Assembly: GCF_902167145.1 (NCBI RefSeq)
Contig: NC_050097.1
Coordinates: 113,245,982-113,309,981, forward strand
DNA from: Zea mays
Taxonomy: Eukaryota; Streptophyta; Magnoliopsida; Poales; Poaceae
Reading direction: 5' to 3'
DNA length: 64,000 nucleotides
Under the pieces are notes generated by a model. It saw nothing but the letters and a program-made list of their open reading frames with translations, had not been told where the DNA came from and searched no databases. Of the stretch, positions 12,130-23,646 are shown piece by piece (position 1 is the stretch's first letter; every line of letters starts with the position of its first letter). Both the position numbers and the translations under genes were made by a program.

Positions 12130-12194
12130 GCTCGTTTAGCTTAGTCGGTAGAGCGCAAGGCTCTTAACCTTGAGGTCGTGGGTTATGGTGGGCG
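12130..12194 (+). pseudogene. tRNA-Lys(CTT)-like sequence, left arm
   Basis: D-arm (TAGCTTAGTCGGTAGAG) and anticodon arm (CAAGGCTCTTAACCTTG, anticodon CTT) match plant tRNA-Lys. About ten bases of the T arm are missing after GTCGTGGGTT, so the T loop cannot form. The B box is destroyed and this copy should not make tRNA. Confidence 0.75.
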
Positions 12195-12830
12195 TTCAAT
12201 ACTTTTTGTCTTTGTCACTAATTTGTTTTTTTGTTGTCCATATTTTTCGTTTATGTCGCTGATTTGTTTGTCCAGATTTATTTCTCATCTAGTTTTTTTT
12301 GTTTTTGTGACTGGTTTGTTTATTCATCCAAATATTTTTTGTTTCTGTTTATTCAAACTCCGTGACGGAAGGACCATGCACATAAGTAACCCACCCTATG
12401 GAAGTACGGAGTACTTCATAAATCATCTGGTGGTTGTACTTTACCACACATGTGTATTGGATTTCTTCAACCGTATAGCATGAGGTTCATGTATCCAAAG
12501 TCTAGACTCATTAAATTTATACTCAGCGCAAGTGTTTGGACCTTTTTTGTGTTCGCAACACAGCACTCTGCGTATGCGTACGAGCACGCTCACGACCACA
12601 GCTCCACAAGTGAGGTGGCGTAAACGCACAGGAGACCCGTGGAAAAATATACTCGTACGCGACACGCCAAAAAATCTGTCACAAAAACAAAAAAAGTAAT
12701 AAACAAATCAGTTGCAAAAGCAAAAAAAAATCTAGATGAGAAATAAATCTGGACGGACAAATCAGCGGCATAAACGAAAGAATCTGGACAACAAAAAAAC
12801 AAATCAGTGACAAAGACAAAAATTATTGAA

Positions 12831-12901
12831 CGCCCACGGTGGCTCAAACCCACGACCTTAAGGTTAAGAGCCTTGCGCTCTATCGACTGAGCTAGACGAG
12901 C
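12831..12901 (-). pseudogene. tRNA-Lys(CTT)-like sequence, right arm
   Basis: On the minus strand an almost full-length tRNA-Lys shape: 5' GCTCGTC, D arm with TAGCTCAGTCGATAGAG, anticodon loop CTCTTAA with CTT, T arm with GGTTTGAGCC, 3' GTGGGCG. The acceptor stem carries a mismatch against the usual GCCCGTC and the T stem is a base short. It is better preserved than the left arm but lies inside a repeat, so it is called a tRNA-like pseudogene. It could conceivably still fold. Confidence 0.65.
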
Positions 12902-13029
12902 TTTGTGGTTACACATCTGAGCTCGGCGCCATAGATCTTGGCGCCGAGCAAAGGGTCCAAAAATGACTTAAATTTTTTAGGGTCCAAACGTGCTTTTTTT
13001 CGAGAAAGGACCAAAATACAAAAAATTCG

Positions 13030-13160
13030 GGGTACATGAGCGTAAACCTGTGTATAACTAAGCGTAAACATTATAGTGGGTGGACCGGATGGTGCGCCTG
13101 GTCAACCGGGCGGGTGGTCAAGGCTTCCTTTAGTTAAATAGAGCACATGGCTCTAAATAC
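13030..13160 (+). repeat. partial end of a TIR-type repeat
   Basis: The stretch ending AGGCTTCCTTTAGTTAAATAGAGCACATGGCTCT resembles the right end of the unit at 13195-15469 (AGGCTTCCTCTAGTTATTGG ... AGGGCTCTT). It looks like the right end of another, mostly lost copy. Confidence 0.45.
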
Positions 13161-13194
13161 ATATATATATATATAGATATAGGGCAGGTATAAC

Positions 13195-15469
13195 GGGAGC
13201 CCTGGGCTTCTAATAGTTAAAGGAAACCCAGGCCGACCACCCCTGCAACGTGGTTCAACCCAGCGCGCCGACTCAACCAGGCTGTCAGGTGCGCCACCCG
13301 TCCCACGTCTGTGCGTGTAAAAAAGGAATGCATGCATGAATCAAATACATTTCCTTGCATGCGCGTAAATTTAGGAAAGATACATGTGACAGTTTCTATT
13401 TTTAAATGCTTTATTTTCTCCATAAATTTAGGATCGCTGCAACAGCCATGCAGCTAGACTCGTAAGGACCATTTTATGATATATACTGATACTAAATATG
13501 CTACATTGTGTAGATAATTATGCAATTCAGTATACTGCATAAAAATCTGTTACCAGCTGCATGCGCACGAATTTATGATAGAAAGAATGTGCAATGAAAG
13601 AAAATGAATTGCACGCATAGAAACAAAAAATTGTATTTAATGTTTTATTTCCTTCATAAATATAGGATCCCTCCAACAGCCATGCAACTAAACGCATTAG
13701 AACTAGTTTACGATATATACTTATGCAAATTATACTACACGGTGTAGGTATTTATGCAATTCGGTACACTGCGTAAAAAATCTGGCATGTTGTTCACTTG
13801 TGGACGCATCTCCAGATTGGAGCGTAAAAACCTTCAGTTTTGAGCATAAAATCCCTCAATTATAAGCGTAAATACCGAGCCAATGTGAAAGGTTGATAGC
13901 TCTAGTTGGTTGTTATTACGATCCTATTTTTATGGCAGATCCGAAAAACATGGTAGCGGCATGCATGCAGTTTCTATTTTTATACACATCCAAAAATTAT
14001 GGCAAAATGCATGCATGAGTCAAACACCCCTTGCATGCGCGTAAGTTTAGGAAAGATACGTGTGACGGTTTCTATTTTAAATACTTTATTTCCTCTATAA
14101 ATTTAGGATCGCTGCAACAGCCATGCAAATAGACTCGTCATGACCATTTTATGATATATACTAATACTAAATATGCTACTCTTTGTAGATAATTATTCAA
14201 TTCGGTATACTGCGTAAAAATCTGTTACCAGCTGCATGCGCACGAATTTATGATAGAAAGAATATGCAACGAAAGGAAATGAATTGTATGCATAGAAACA
14301 AAAAATCGCATTTAATGTTTTATTTCATTTATAAATATAGGATCCCTCCAACAGCCATGCAACTAAACGCATTAGAACTAGTTTATGATATATACTGATA
14401 CAAATTATACTACACAGTATAGGTATTTATGCAATTCGTTATACTGCGTAAAAAATCTTGCATGTTGTTCACTGGTGGACGCATCTCCGGTGGAGCGTAA
14501 AAACCTTAAGTTTTGAGCATAAAATCTCTCAATTATAAGCGTAAAAACCGAGTCAATGTGAGAGGTTGATAGCTCTTGTAGGTTGTTATTACGTCCTATT
14601 TTTATGACAGATCCGAAAAACATGGCAGCCGCATGCATGCGATTTCTATTTTTATACAGATCCAAAAAGTATGAAAAAATCGTGGGAGCTTCTATCGCAT
14701 GCGCACAAATTACGAACATCATAAATCAAGGAATTGCTTTTTCAATGTGCATGCAAAAAATATGCATGCAGTAAACTGATATACAAACTCAATGTTCAAG
14801 CATAAAATCGTACAATTTTTAGCGTAAATAATACATGTGGTAGGCATAAAACACAATAATCGAAAAGAAAACACGAATCGAAGGAGGTAGTGGTCGGAGG
14901 ACGTCGTTGATGACACAAGCACAAATGTAGGTCGTCACTCGGGCCGCCCAAACTGCGCCGGATCAGAGGATGTCACGCGCGATCATCGCTGTGCGCATCT
15001 CGCGCCTTCCGTGACGCCGCTCGCTCGAACCTCGCGCCTCATGTGTCGTCGTTGCTACTAGCATGTCGACGGGTGCCGCTTGCTCGCGGGCCTTAGAAGT
15101 GCCGCCTCCTCGGGGCCTCGGGGATGCCGCCGCTTGCCCGCACAAGGGCCCCGCTTTCGCACGCCCTCTGGATCGGGGAGCCACCGCCACAGACCTAGAA
15201 CCGCCGCCACTACTCCAGATCGAGGAACCTCCGCCACCGCGCGTCGAGGTCATGGAGCTGCGGCCACCGGCTGGGGGTCCACCGCCGCGCACGCTCTGGG
15301 CAACTGTCGTCGTCGCACGCGGCGTCGCTAATGAATCGGGGTGGAGCGTAAAAAAACTGAACCCTAGCACTACGGGTCCTGTTTTATAGACGTCCGGAGC
15401 TGGTCCGGCTCGACCGGATTGCACCGTCCGACCTAGGCTTCCTCTAGTTATTGGAATCACAGGGCTCTT
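13195..15469. mobile_element. non-autonomous DNA element with imperfect TIRs
   Basis: The left end GGGAGCCCTGGGCTTCTAAT and the right end (reverse complement AAGAGCCCTGTGATTCCAAT) match over about 40 bp at roughly 75%. Inside are the tandem repeats at 13326-14673 and a GC-rich stretch at 14940-15400 with open frames on both strands that I do not recognise. No transposase and no clear target-site duplication are seen. Superfamily unknown. Confidence 0.4.
13326..14673. repeat. tandem duplication, two units of about 680 and 668 bp
   Basis: Unit 1 (13326-14005) and unit 2 (14006-14673) align along their whole length, from AATGCATGCATGA to ATCCAAAAA. Each unit itself has two diverged copies of a roughly 160-bp subrepeat centred on AACAGCCATGCA (near 13440, 13676, 14116 and 14351). 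The motif GCGTAAA recurs throughout. Confidence 0.85.
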
Positions 15470-16491
15470 AATATATAAACTATATATATACTAGGTATGT
15501 GCCCGTGCGTTGCGACGAAGTAATTTTTTTGTATGAAACATAGATACGGAACGACAAACATCACTACGATATGTAAAATCTGTGTGGCAAACATTATCAA
15601 TATCACAAATTATTTCTAAAGAGTCAATTTAGAATTTTTAATGACAGATAAATGTGTCGATAAACATACACTAATCTACTTTTTAATGATATTGTCATGA
15701 GCCCTTCATCGCCTGTCAGCGAGCGTAGACATACACTCGGTATCGGAGGAGGGGGAAACAAATGTGCGCTTCTTGCGTGACACAAGTGGGGAGGGGAAAT
15801 AGATGTGCGCTTTGCACGTGATGTAGTTGTCAGGCAATAAATGGGCGGGGAAGATATAGATGTGTACTTCGCGCGTGACGCAGGACGACCGGGCAAGAAG
15901 CGAGGGACAGATGTGCGCTTCCGGTGGATACCCGTTACCCATCTGCCCACTACAATTTTAGCATTCGACACTAAACAACAATTTTATCACATTTCAAAAT
16001 AATTATCATTCCAGCAGCATCAAATGATAATTTAAGCACCAACCAATATGTCATGGATAAAAATTGAAAAATAAGAATTAATGATAATATACTAAATCTG
16101 GCTAGCCCATATGTGAGATATCTAGTGGGTAACGATATCCATACCCGCGAAAAAATTATCCGTGGATACCTTATTATATTCATAACCGCACCCACGTATG
16201 CCTTATTATATCCATAAACGTACCCCAAATTCCACCATTCTCATATCCAATTGATAATTATCCGCGGTTATTTACCCATACCCGTACCTATTGCCATCTC
16301 TAACCTTACCCCTATATTTTGCAGAGATGTTGTATCTTCTAAAAAGAAAATGTCATAGGTTAAGCAGTCCTAAAACCAGATTAGACACTTGCCCAACTCT
16401 ACAGATACCAAAATTATTTGGCCTCTAAAATCTGACCTCAATTAGCAACAATTGTAACAGTGGGTTCAAATATTCACAGTCAAATATACAA

Positions 16492-17470
16492 CTACATAGA
16501 CGACTTTTTACCAAGTATTTCATTAGAGTGAAAACAATACTTATTGTCCCAAGGCATAATATAAGTCATCTTGCTTGCACGGTAAATGTAAATATCCTTC
16601 ATTAACATCATCACCGCATCTAATATGCGGCCTGAGATAACTCCAGCTACATGACAAACCCTACCGACTCGGCTTCCCCTGCCACAACCATGAGTGAGAC
16701 CAGAAGCTATCCCTAGCTTGTGTAAAGTGGCATGCGAGAAGAATGGGATCGTTGCTGCCTCATGTAGCCTCCGTGTTGCACAAAAAATCTGGTGTCAAGT
16801 AGAACATTAATGAGAAAATCTATTATGTCATAACAACACATCATATAGCAGGAGATGCATTTCATATAGCAGTGTCCATGGAATAAAAGGCACAATAACT
16901 TCTATACCTGACAAATCTCTGCTAGATTATCCCTGCCAACATCAACAATAGACTCCAAAGAACTATTTGGAATCTCTTGGTTCAATGGTGCTCGAGAATC
17001 TCCTGTCATAGAAGGCATTTTCAATGAAATTTGTATAGGTAAAATTAAAATTATGTTTACGAAGGAAGGCCTCTAAAGTCATACCCAGTAGCACTTGTTA
17101 GTCCTCTATAATCCTCTAGTCCATAAATTTGTCCAGCAACATGTGTAATGATAAAAACTAAAATATATACAAAACTTGAGATTTTCTGATAAACATAGAT
17201 AACATCAAGAAAAATAGATTGAAACTAAAAGGAAACAATAGGTGCATGGTATGAAGAATTGAAGATGGTGTAAATAACTTACACTACAGTAAGGCATGCT
17301 GCATGATTGCTGCTTGACTGAAGAAGCCGAACACCACAATGTAATAATCTAAAATGAATGGGGATATCATCTAACCATTGTGCTTGAATAGTTGCACACA
17401 TGTTAAAGCACTGAACAACCCTCGCCCCTCTGTACAAGTATGTTGCAGTAAGATTAATAATTTTCTTCAT
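16492..17470 (-). pseudogene. unidentified multi-exon gene fragment in the Helitron
   Basis: Four exon-like blocks read on the minus strand. 17470-17279 is open and reads LTATYLYRGARVVQCF. 17157-17085 reads THVAGQIYGLEDYRGLTS. 17002-16918 reads RAPLNQEIPNSSLESIVDVG and ends CAG|GTATAG. 16788-16492 follows ACACCAG and reads HATLHKLGIASGLTHGCGRG on to a TAG stop. The last two join in phase across a 129-bp AT-rich intron and give an open C-terminus of about 126 residues. The first two joins do not come out cleanly in phase. I do not recognise the protein. It is probably a captured 3' gene end. Confidence 0.45.
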
Positions 17471-18261
17471 GGTCAGTGTTTCAGGATTCTTTATTCATCT
17501 ATATGCTAGATTAATTAGTTTGTCTATGTGTTGTCCGCTTGTTATATTAATTACTTTATCAATTGAGAACTTTGATCTTCATATAAAAATTCAAAGTAGC
17601 AGACAACATTTAAATAACTCAGATCTTGAAAACACAAACCATAGAAGTATAAAAACCCTCTTAAGGTACATTGTGGCAATGTGGCAGCATGTGAAAGGTT
17701 AGGAACTTTTCTTTAGGCAACTTGGCAGGTACAGCTACACAGATACCCAACCGTAAGTACATCAAGCAGTTCATGTTGCACAAACAGTATGTCAAGGAAC
17801 TAAAACTATTACAATACGATGCAATCTAAGATGCACTGTGATAAACAGACATGGTAAGGTTATATATCCCCATTGTTGCAAATAGAGTAGCCAGTTAGAA
17901 ACCAATTAATTAATTAGGATAATTTTGGTGTTATATGTTTCAAAGGGGCATTTGAGCCACAAAATTGATATGCAACAATAAAAAACACCGATGAGGGGGA
18001 AGGGGGCAATAGAGTGCAGAGATGCTAACACTAATTTATTTGGAACAGAAGGAGTACTTTTTGAAGTAAAAATAGACTTTCTAGAACATGGATGTGATTT
18101 CCATTCAAAGAATGAGTAGATGTGTCTTATAGATAAGCACTCTCCACCAATATCATCCGAAATTTGCTTTTAACATATAATCAATCTGCATCATCAATGT
18201 CACTTGGCTCCACGTGCCTTTGAACACAATTTTAAACCAGTCCAAATAATGCACAAATTAT

Positions 18262-18520
18262 TTACCTTCAAAAACAATTTCAGAACAGCCTCGACAAACT
18301 CGAAGTTATTACTTAAGGAAAGTTCATGAATGAAATCAATGTGAGCATTGTTCTCACCTGCTGTGTGGGGGCGAGTTCCTCACTCTGTAGCAGGTGTTTT
18401 GCTCGATCATAGTGAGTCACTGGGATCTTTGAATAATCACTGTTGCTTCATTACTCTTCCAAACAGGGGTTATAGGAGCCATTTTATAAAACTTTGAAAT
18501 ATCTTCATACAAAATTCCCA
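18262..18520 (-). pseudogene. exon-like fragments in the Helitron, unidentified
   Basis: On the minus strand one stretch reads FYKMAPITPVWKSNEATVII. A second, in another frame, reads THYDRAKHLLQSEELAPTQQ. A third reads AHIDFIHELSLSNNFEFVEA and runs to an AAG|GTAAAT donor-like site near 18266. Codon-like structure is clear but the frames are broken against each other, so this is a decayed captured fragment. Function unknown. Confidence 0.35.
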
Positions 18521-20057
18521 TGGAACTGTGATCTCTGAATGTTGGCAGAATCATTAGCTCTTTTAATTGTTGAGATCAGAGTTCAAAATATTTGAAAACC
18601 TCACAAGCTTTGTAGCTACATCACCATCAACTTGTGTGGAAATAGAAAAATATACTCATGATCGACGAAGCAAATAAGCATGATGACATACTCATGATCG
18701 ACGTATCTGCATCACCATCACCTTGTGTCATGTCCATGCTCTAGCCTTTAAAAAAAGATAAATAAAAACTTATTCCCACCCTTGTGATCTTCTGAAAAAC
18801 CCTAATTTATACGATTTAAATTTATACGACGTAGCTCACATAGACAATTATAGGCAGGTACTCACAGTTTCACGAAGAGCAGAATTGTGAATTCAAAAAT
18901 AAATACTATTACAGACCGAGTATTGAAAAAAATTATTCGTCAGAGTCGGAGTGTCACCTATTACCTAACCCCCGACCAAAGGGTTTCTAAGCAGCATACA
19001 TAATAGTAGAATACAGAACATAGCAGGGTCGAATTAGAAGTGTAGAAGCAATTATTGAGAGAAAGTAAACTTTAATTTTGGTTTCTTCATCAATATCATA
19101 ATAGTAGAATAGCAAGGGAAAACAATGCATTGCAAAATCTTTAATTTTGGCTTAATAGGAGTCTTTCTAAAAACGAAGAACTATATAGTTTACAATAAAT
19201 TGAGAGGTAATTATAGAAATATATTTTCATGTCAAATTCCTATATTAATATATTGTCTTATAGACCAACTCAACCTTTACTTGGTCTAACACAAATTCTT
19301 CTAGGGTTGTGATCTCAATGAAAGTGCTGAAGCTTGGAAGAAAGATGGGATTTAATAAAATATACAAAAGTAAGAGTTCCAACTAACAAAGAGAAACATG
19401 CAGTTTATTTAAGTGCTTTCTAAATTAGTTATGTGTATTAAATCTTTTGAGATTCTAGCCCATTCGAGAATATGAGTTAATGAACTTTATTAGCTTCTGA
19501 TTCTTAGCTACTGTTGGATCACAGATCATATGATATATTGTTGGCTAATGGAAACCTTTGGAACGACCAACCATCCATCTAATATAAGACACCTTGCCAT
19601 CGTGCCATAGAGGGTAACAGTCAGCTACTCCCCTGCAATATAAAAAACTAAAAAATAGATGATCATGAACAACTGCGCTCTTTTAGATGCTTTTGCAATA
19701 ACAAAACACATGTAAATATAGAACATATACAGCCTATTAGAAGGTTACATTACAAAAATTCAAATAGAGTGAACCAGATTTGATGATGTGATTTAGCAAA
19801 AATGAAGGATGCTGCATTTAGGAATTATTGCATGCGTACAAAGGAATCTCAAGAGAGAAAAATGAATATTTATGTTTACTTCTTTTAATTGTAACAAATT
19901 ATGTATGTGTGTGGGGGTTGCACTACCATTGCCTAACCAAGGGCCATGTGTATCACATAGAACACAAAAAATTGATTAAACAAAGAATGATATGGCACAA
20001 ATCATTACACTACAGCTACTAAATCCATCAATAGTGGCTCGCTAACCAAGAGGCAGG

Positions 20058-20244
20058 CTAACACTTGTTGGGGGTGAAGACGATGGCGCCCTTGGCGGTG
20101 TCAAAGTTGACACGAGTGCCCTGCTACTGCATGTTCCCAATGATTAACATGACTGCATTTATCAGCGTGTTTGTCAGGCATTAGGTACCAGCTCCATCCA
20201 TGGTGGGGATTAGGTAGTTCTTCGCCGGTAGCCATAGCGCGCCG
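20058..20244 (-). pseudogene. aspartic protease (nepenthesin/ASPG1-like) C-terminal fragment
   Basis: The minus-strand frame from about 20244 reads WLPAKNYLIPTMDGAGT, then an in-frame TAA, then a block with MLIIGNMQ, an in-frame TAG, then QGTRVNFDTAKGAIVFTPNKC and a TAG stop at 20060-20058. The IIGN-QQQGTRV-FDT-FTP-C pattern is the C-terminal signature of plant A1-family aspartic peptidases that cleave proteins in the apoplast or secretory path. Only the last 60 or so codons are present, with two nonsense codons and no active-site DTG/DSG. It is a captured, dead gene tail inside the Helitron. Confidence 0.8.
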
Positions 20245-20340
20245 CCGACAGCACACAAATAATTGCATAAGATGATCTATGAAAATGAACAACACAATGT
20301 TATAATTGACATCAATATCAGCTCAGTATCTCGTAAATTA

Positions 20341-20739
20341 CTAAATCACTATCATTAGCATTACATTTGCCTTCCTTTCCTTTACAGCTAGAAGCATTTC
20401 TTCTTCTTTAACATGCCGAGATGATGGTGCTAGTACAGATGTATATACATTGGCAGTCGAGGGACCAAGTTCCATTTCCAGTACAGATGATGGTTGGTCA
20501 ATTTCCAGTGCAGATGATGACAACGATATCCCATATCTAAGTACATTAAAGAAAAAAGAAATCATGCAGCCAAAACGATGTTGCATTCTAAAGAAATGCT
20601 TGACATTAAAAAAGCAATAACTACTAAACGTAAATCAAGGATGAATTGGGTACAATTTTACCAGGTTCCCATAGATGCAGAACCATAATATCCAGAGTTA
20701 GGGTCATAGTAATAGCCTGTGTTGCTGCTATAGTAGTAA
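20341..20739 (-). pseudogene. OCRE-like (aromatic octamer repeat) exon fragment
   Basis: A 78-bp minus-strand exon (20739-20662), flanked by TGCAG and GTAAAA, encodes YYYSSNTGYYYDPNSGYYGS, an aromatic repeat typical of OCRE domains in splicing-related proteins (SUA/RBM5 and AGGF1 types). A second exon-like block (20536 to about 20350) follows after TTAG and encodes an S/E-rich stretch (LSSSALEIDQPSSVLEMELG). Joining them by GT-AG splicing appears to create a TGA at the seam, so the fragment is probably non-coding now. Which parent gene it came from cannot be decided from this much. Confidence 0.5.
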
Positions 20740-22102
20740 CTGCATGAGAAAATGTAGTGCAACACAACTTCTAGCAAGTATCACCAAACAAGGCGACACC
20801 AAATCTAATTAACATAAAAATCTAACCAAAGCCTCATCTTTAATTTTATATAAAAAAAGTCAAAGGTCTCAAGGCACCTCATGTCCAGGCAGTGAGAATG
20901 GAACCAACACGGGCCCAATTGTCTTCCCGCACAACCAATCTTTCATTCACAAGAGTTTACTGCTTACTTCACAGATTGCAAGATTCAGAGAATTCATTTG
21001 AGGCTTGTGCTTTCAAGCGCCATGGCTCTTTGCTTCAAGCAGGAAAATTAAATTCTTCGTTTGGCAAGTTTTCAATAACGAATTTCAAGTAGCACAAACT
21101 CTAATCAGTAGTCAGGTACAGACCTGAATGAGATATTATGCAATAGTAACAAAATCAAAGGAAGAGAGCACCATATTTTGTAGTCACTGCTACTTTGTTA
21201 TAATGTTCAGCTAACAATAAAGTTTTTTATTCATTACAAGTAGTCCTTGATGGTTAATTTTTGCTACCAAATATTCTATTGACGAGTTTTATGATGTTTT
21301 AGCTAGGTAGGAAATTAACTAATCTTATTGCTACATAATGGTTGCTCAGACGTGCTTCGACAGAAAGCTTATTTTTAGTTTTCAAATCAACTTTTTTATT
21401 TTTCTTTTTGTCAAGATCACCTAGGCAATGTTGCTAACCAGTTCATTTGTGCTTAGAAATCATGCAGACTTTCCCAACAAAGGAAATAAAAAAGGGTTCT
21501 TGGGACACATATAGGTCTCAGAAGTAAAACTGAATGCCCTTATCTCTTAGAGAGTTTAGTGTAAACACCTCTAGCCAGAGAGTTTGTCATGGATTAAGGA
21601 CAACATGCAGCAGACAAAATGAAGTTAAAGAAAACAAACATTACAAAACAACAACTATCATATATCCAAAAAACGTACAATTCAAGCTCACTTTACTATT
21701 ATTGTCTATGATACTTAACATGGAGGAATTTTTTTCAATGACATCTTAGGTGTCATATTTAGACAAATTTTCGAATATTGATATCTATCATGCATTAAAA
21801 TCCTTATAGTTCAAGCATAGAGCAGGAAAAATGAACAAATCAAGCATATCTTTCATCTGTCACGCTGTAGAACGTACAATAATCATGCATACAACAAGTA
21901 AACAGCTGGAAAAAATGTTGCATTGTCATATTTGGTCATAGATATTATCTGTTTTCTGCTTTTAATTTCATCAAAGTGAACGCATACAAAGATAACTCTA
22001 AAGCCGGAGTTAATAAAGTAATGAAACAAAGCACAAGATCCATTACTGAATATTCATTGCGTGCAGGATCCATTACTGAATAAACAGTGAAACAAAGCAC
22101 AG

Positions 22103-22357
22103 GTTGAAATTCCAGATTTTGTTATTGAACATGATAAGGTTCTTGAGCACCGGCCAATCACTGATTATGGCATAGAACCAGATCCCCTAAAAGATGGCGC
22201 ACGGACATGTGATTTTTTCTGCTGTAGCCGAAGCCTAAAAGATTATTGTATAGTAACACGGTACTGTGAGATCTGTATGTCAGATTGCTATGAAAACATT
22301 GGCAAACTGTGTTTCCAACTTCATGATCCAAATTCTTTTGAGGGGAAAAGGCTATAG
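22103..22357 (+). pseudogene. Cys-rich exon-like ORF, unidentified
   Basis: After AAAGCACAG an 84-codon open frame without ATG runs to a TAG at 22355-22357. It reads VEIPDFVIEHDKVLEHRPIT early on and later a Cys-rich part with CDFFCCS, YCIVTRYCEICMSDCYE and GKLCFQLHD. The Cys spacing hints at a metal-binding or disulphide-rich tail. It runs on the + strand, opposite to the other captured pieces. I do not recognise it. Confidence 0.35.
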
Positions 22358-23646
22358 GGAAAACTCCTACAAAGGCACTCAGCCTCACGAAAAACTCAAA
22401 ACGACTAACTGAACTGAACTCTGAAACTACTGAAAATCTTGCACAACATATAACTTTGTGTACAGATCGTAGTTGAGGGGCTCAGATCCATACCTGGACA
22501 CATCTTTTGAATCACGCGAAGAGAACTTGTTGGCTGGATCTTTGCCTTCTCCGACGATAGAATTGCTCCATTGCGAGATGGAGTGGCGGCAGGGCGAGGT
22601 CGACTGTAACACCCTGAATTTGGGGTATAAAATTTCTTTTCGAATATCCACCAAATTCAGGTGTTACCCTCTCTGTTCCTTGCTCTTCTCTCTTCCATAA
22701 ATAATGGATAGTTAATTTGTTATATATTGGCATAAGCCTAGTGAAGTGAGCCCTAGAGGTGCTTTGGTTGATGCATCACATGCTTGACCGTCTATTTTTT
22801 GTATGATGAATTATTTTGGTGTACATCCATTTAATCTTGTAAAGCTTGTTTGAAATTAAATTTGAAATCTAAAACTAAATTCAAATAGAAAAAAGAAGAG
22901 AAAAAACCATTCCTCTACCTCCTACACAGCCTCTTGGCCCAATTGCCCAACCCACTACCGCCTGCACGGCGATGCCTGCGCCCGCACCCACCATCTCTCT
23001 GCACCTAGGGGTCCACCTGCTGCGGGCCCCGCTCGTCATCTGTCGCGCCCACTGTTTCGCTGAGATGTGGGGCCTGCACGTCAACCCCTCCCCTCTCCTC
23101 CCGTAACCGCTCCTCCGCACGCGGACTTCGGTAACTGCCCGCACCAGTCTCTACCATTCAAACACTCAGCCCCGCTTTCCCCTCCCTCGACCCCGTAGAA
23201 TGCAGCAACCGCCTGTGCCTCGCCTTGTCTCGCAGTAGCATCTCGCCGCAGCGCTCGCACAACCGCTCGTGCCTCGCCATCGCTGTGTGCTCAGCGCGTC
23301 TATAGTCGTGCTTCACCTGGCGGATTGCTTGCAATCACAGCGCACACTGTCGTCCACTGCGTTTGTGACCTCCGTCGAGCGTCCATGCCTCGCCGTCGTT
23401 TCTTCCGGCAAGCCTTTCACTGGTGATCCCCTCTCCTGTCCCCTCTCTTTCCCCTTCCCTGCACAACGCCTACCCTCTGCGGCCGACGTCCATTGCCAGC
23501 AGCGCGCGCCTAGCTCTTGCTCCCTGGTCGGTGGCCCCTGCGGTCGAGTGCTAGACGCTCGCATCCCCTGGCCGGCTTCGCGCTCCCTGGCCGCGACTAG
23601 CCCTGGCAGAGCAACCACGAAGTCTTCAGACCGGCTCCTAGTCTAA

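Larger units (their letters stand above)
12082..12949. mobile_element. inverted-repeat (foldback) element with tRNA-Lys-like arms
   Basis: Two arms of about 265 bp, roughly 12082-12350 and 12685-12949, are inverted copies separated by about 330 bp. Each starts with a GCTCGGCGCCAAGATCTATGG-type block, then a tRNA-Lys-like sequence, then a T-rich run with TTTATTTCTCATCTAG. The spacer has no ORF of note. No target-site duplication could be recognised, so the exact ends are uncertain. The pairing could make a strong cruciform or hairpin. Confidence 0.65.

Noticed and set aside
12130..12194. Functional tRNA-Lys gene
   Set aside because: The T arm is truncated and the sequence is part of an inverted-repeat element.
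15900..16310. hAT-like MITE (CCCGTACCTATTGCCATCTCTA end near 16300)
   Set aside because: Only one terminus is recognisable; no matching left end or TSD was found.
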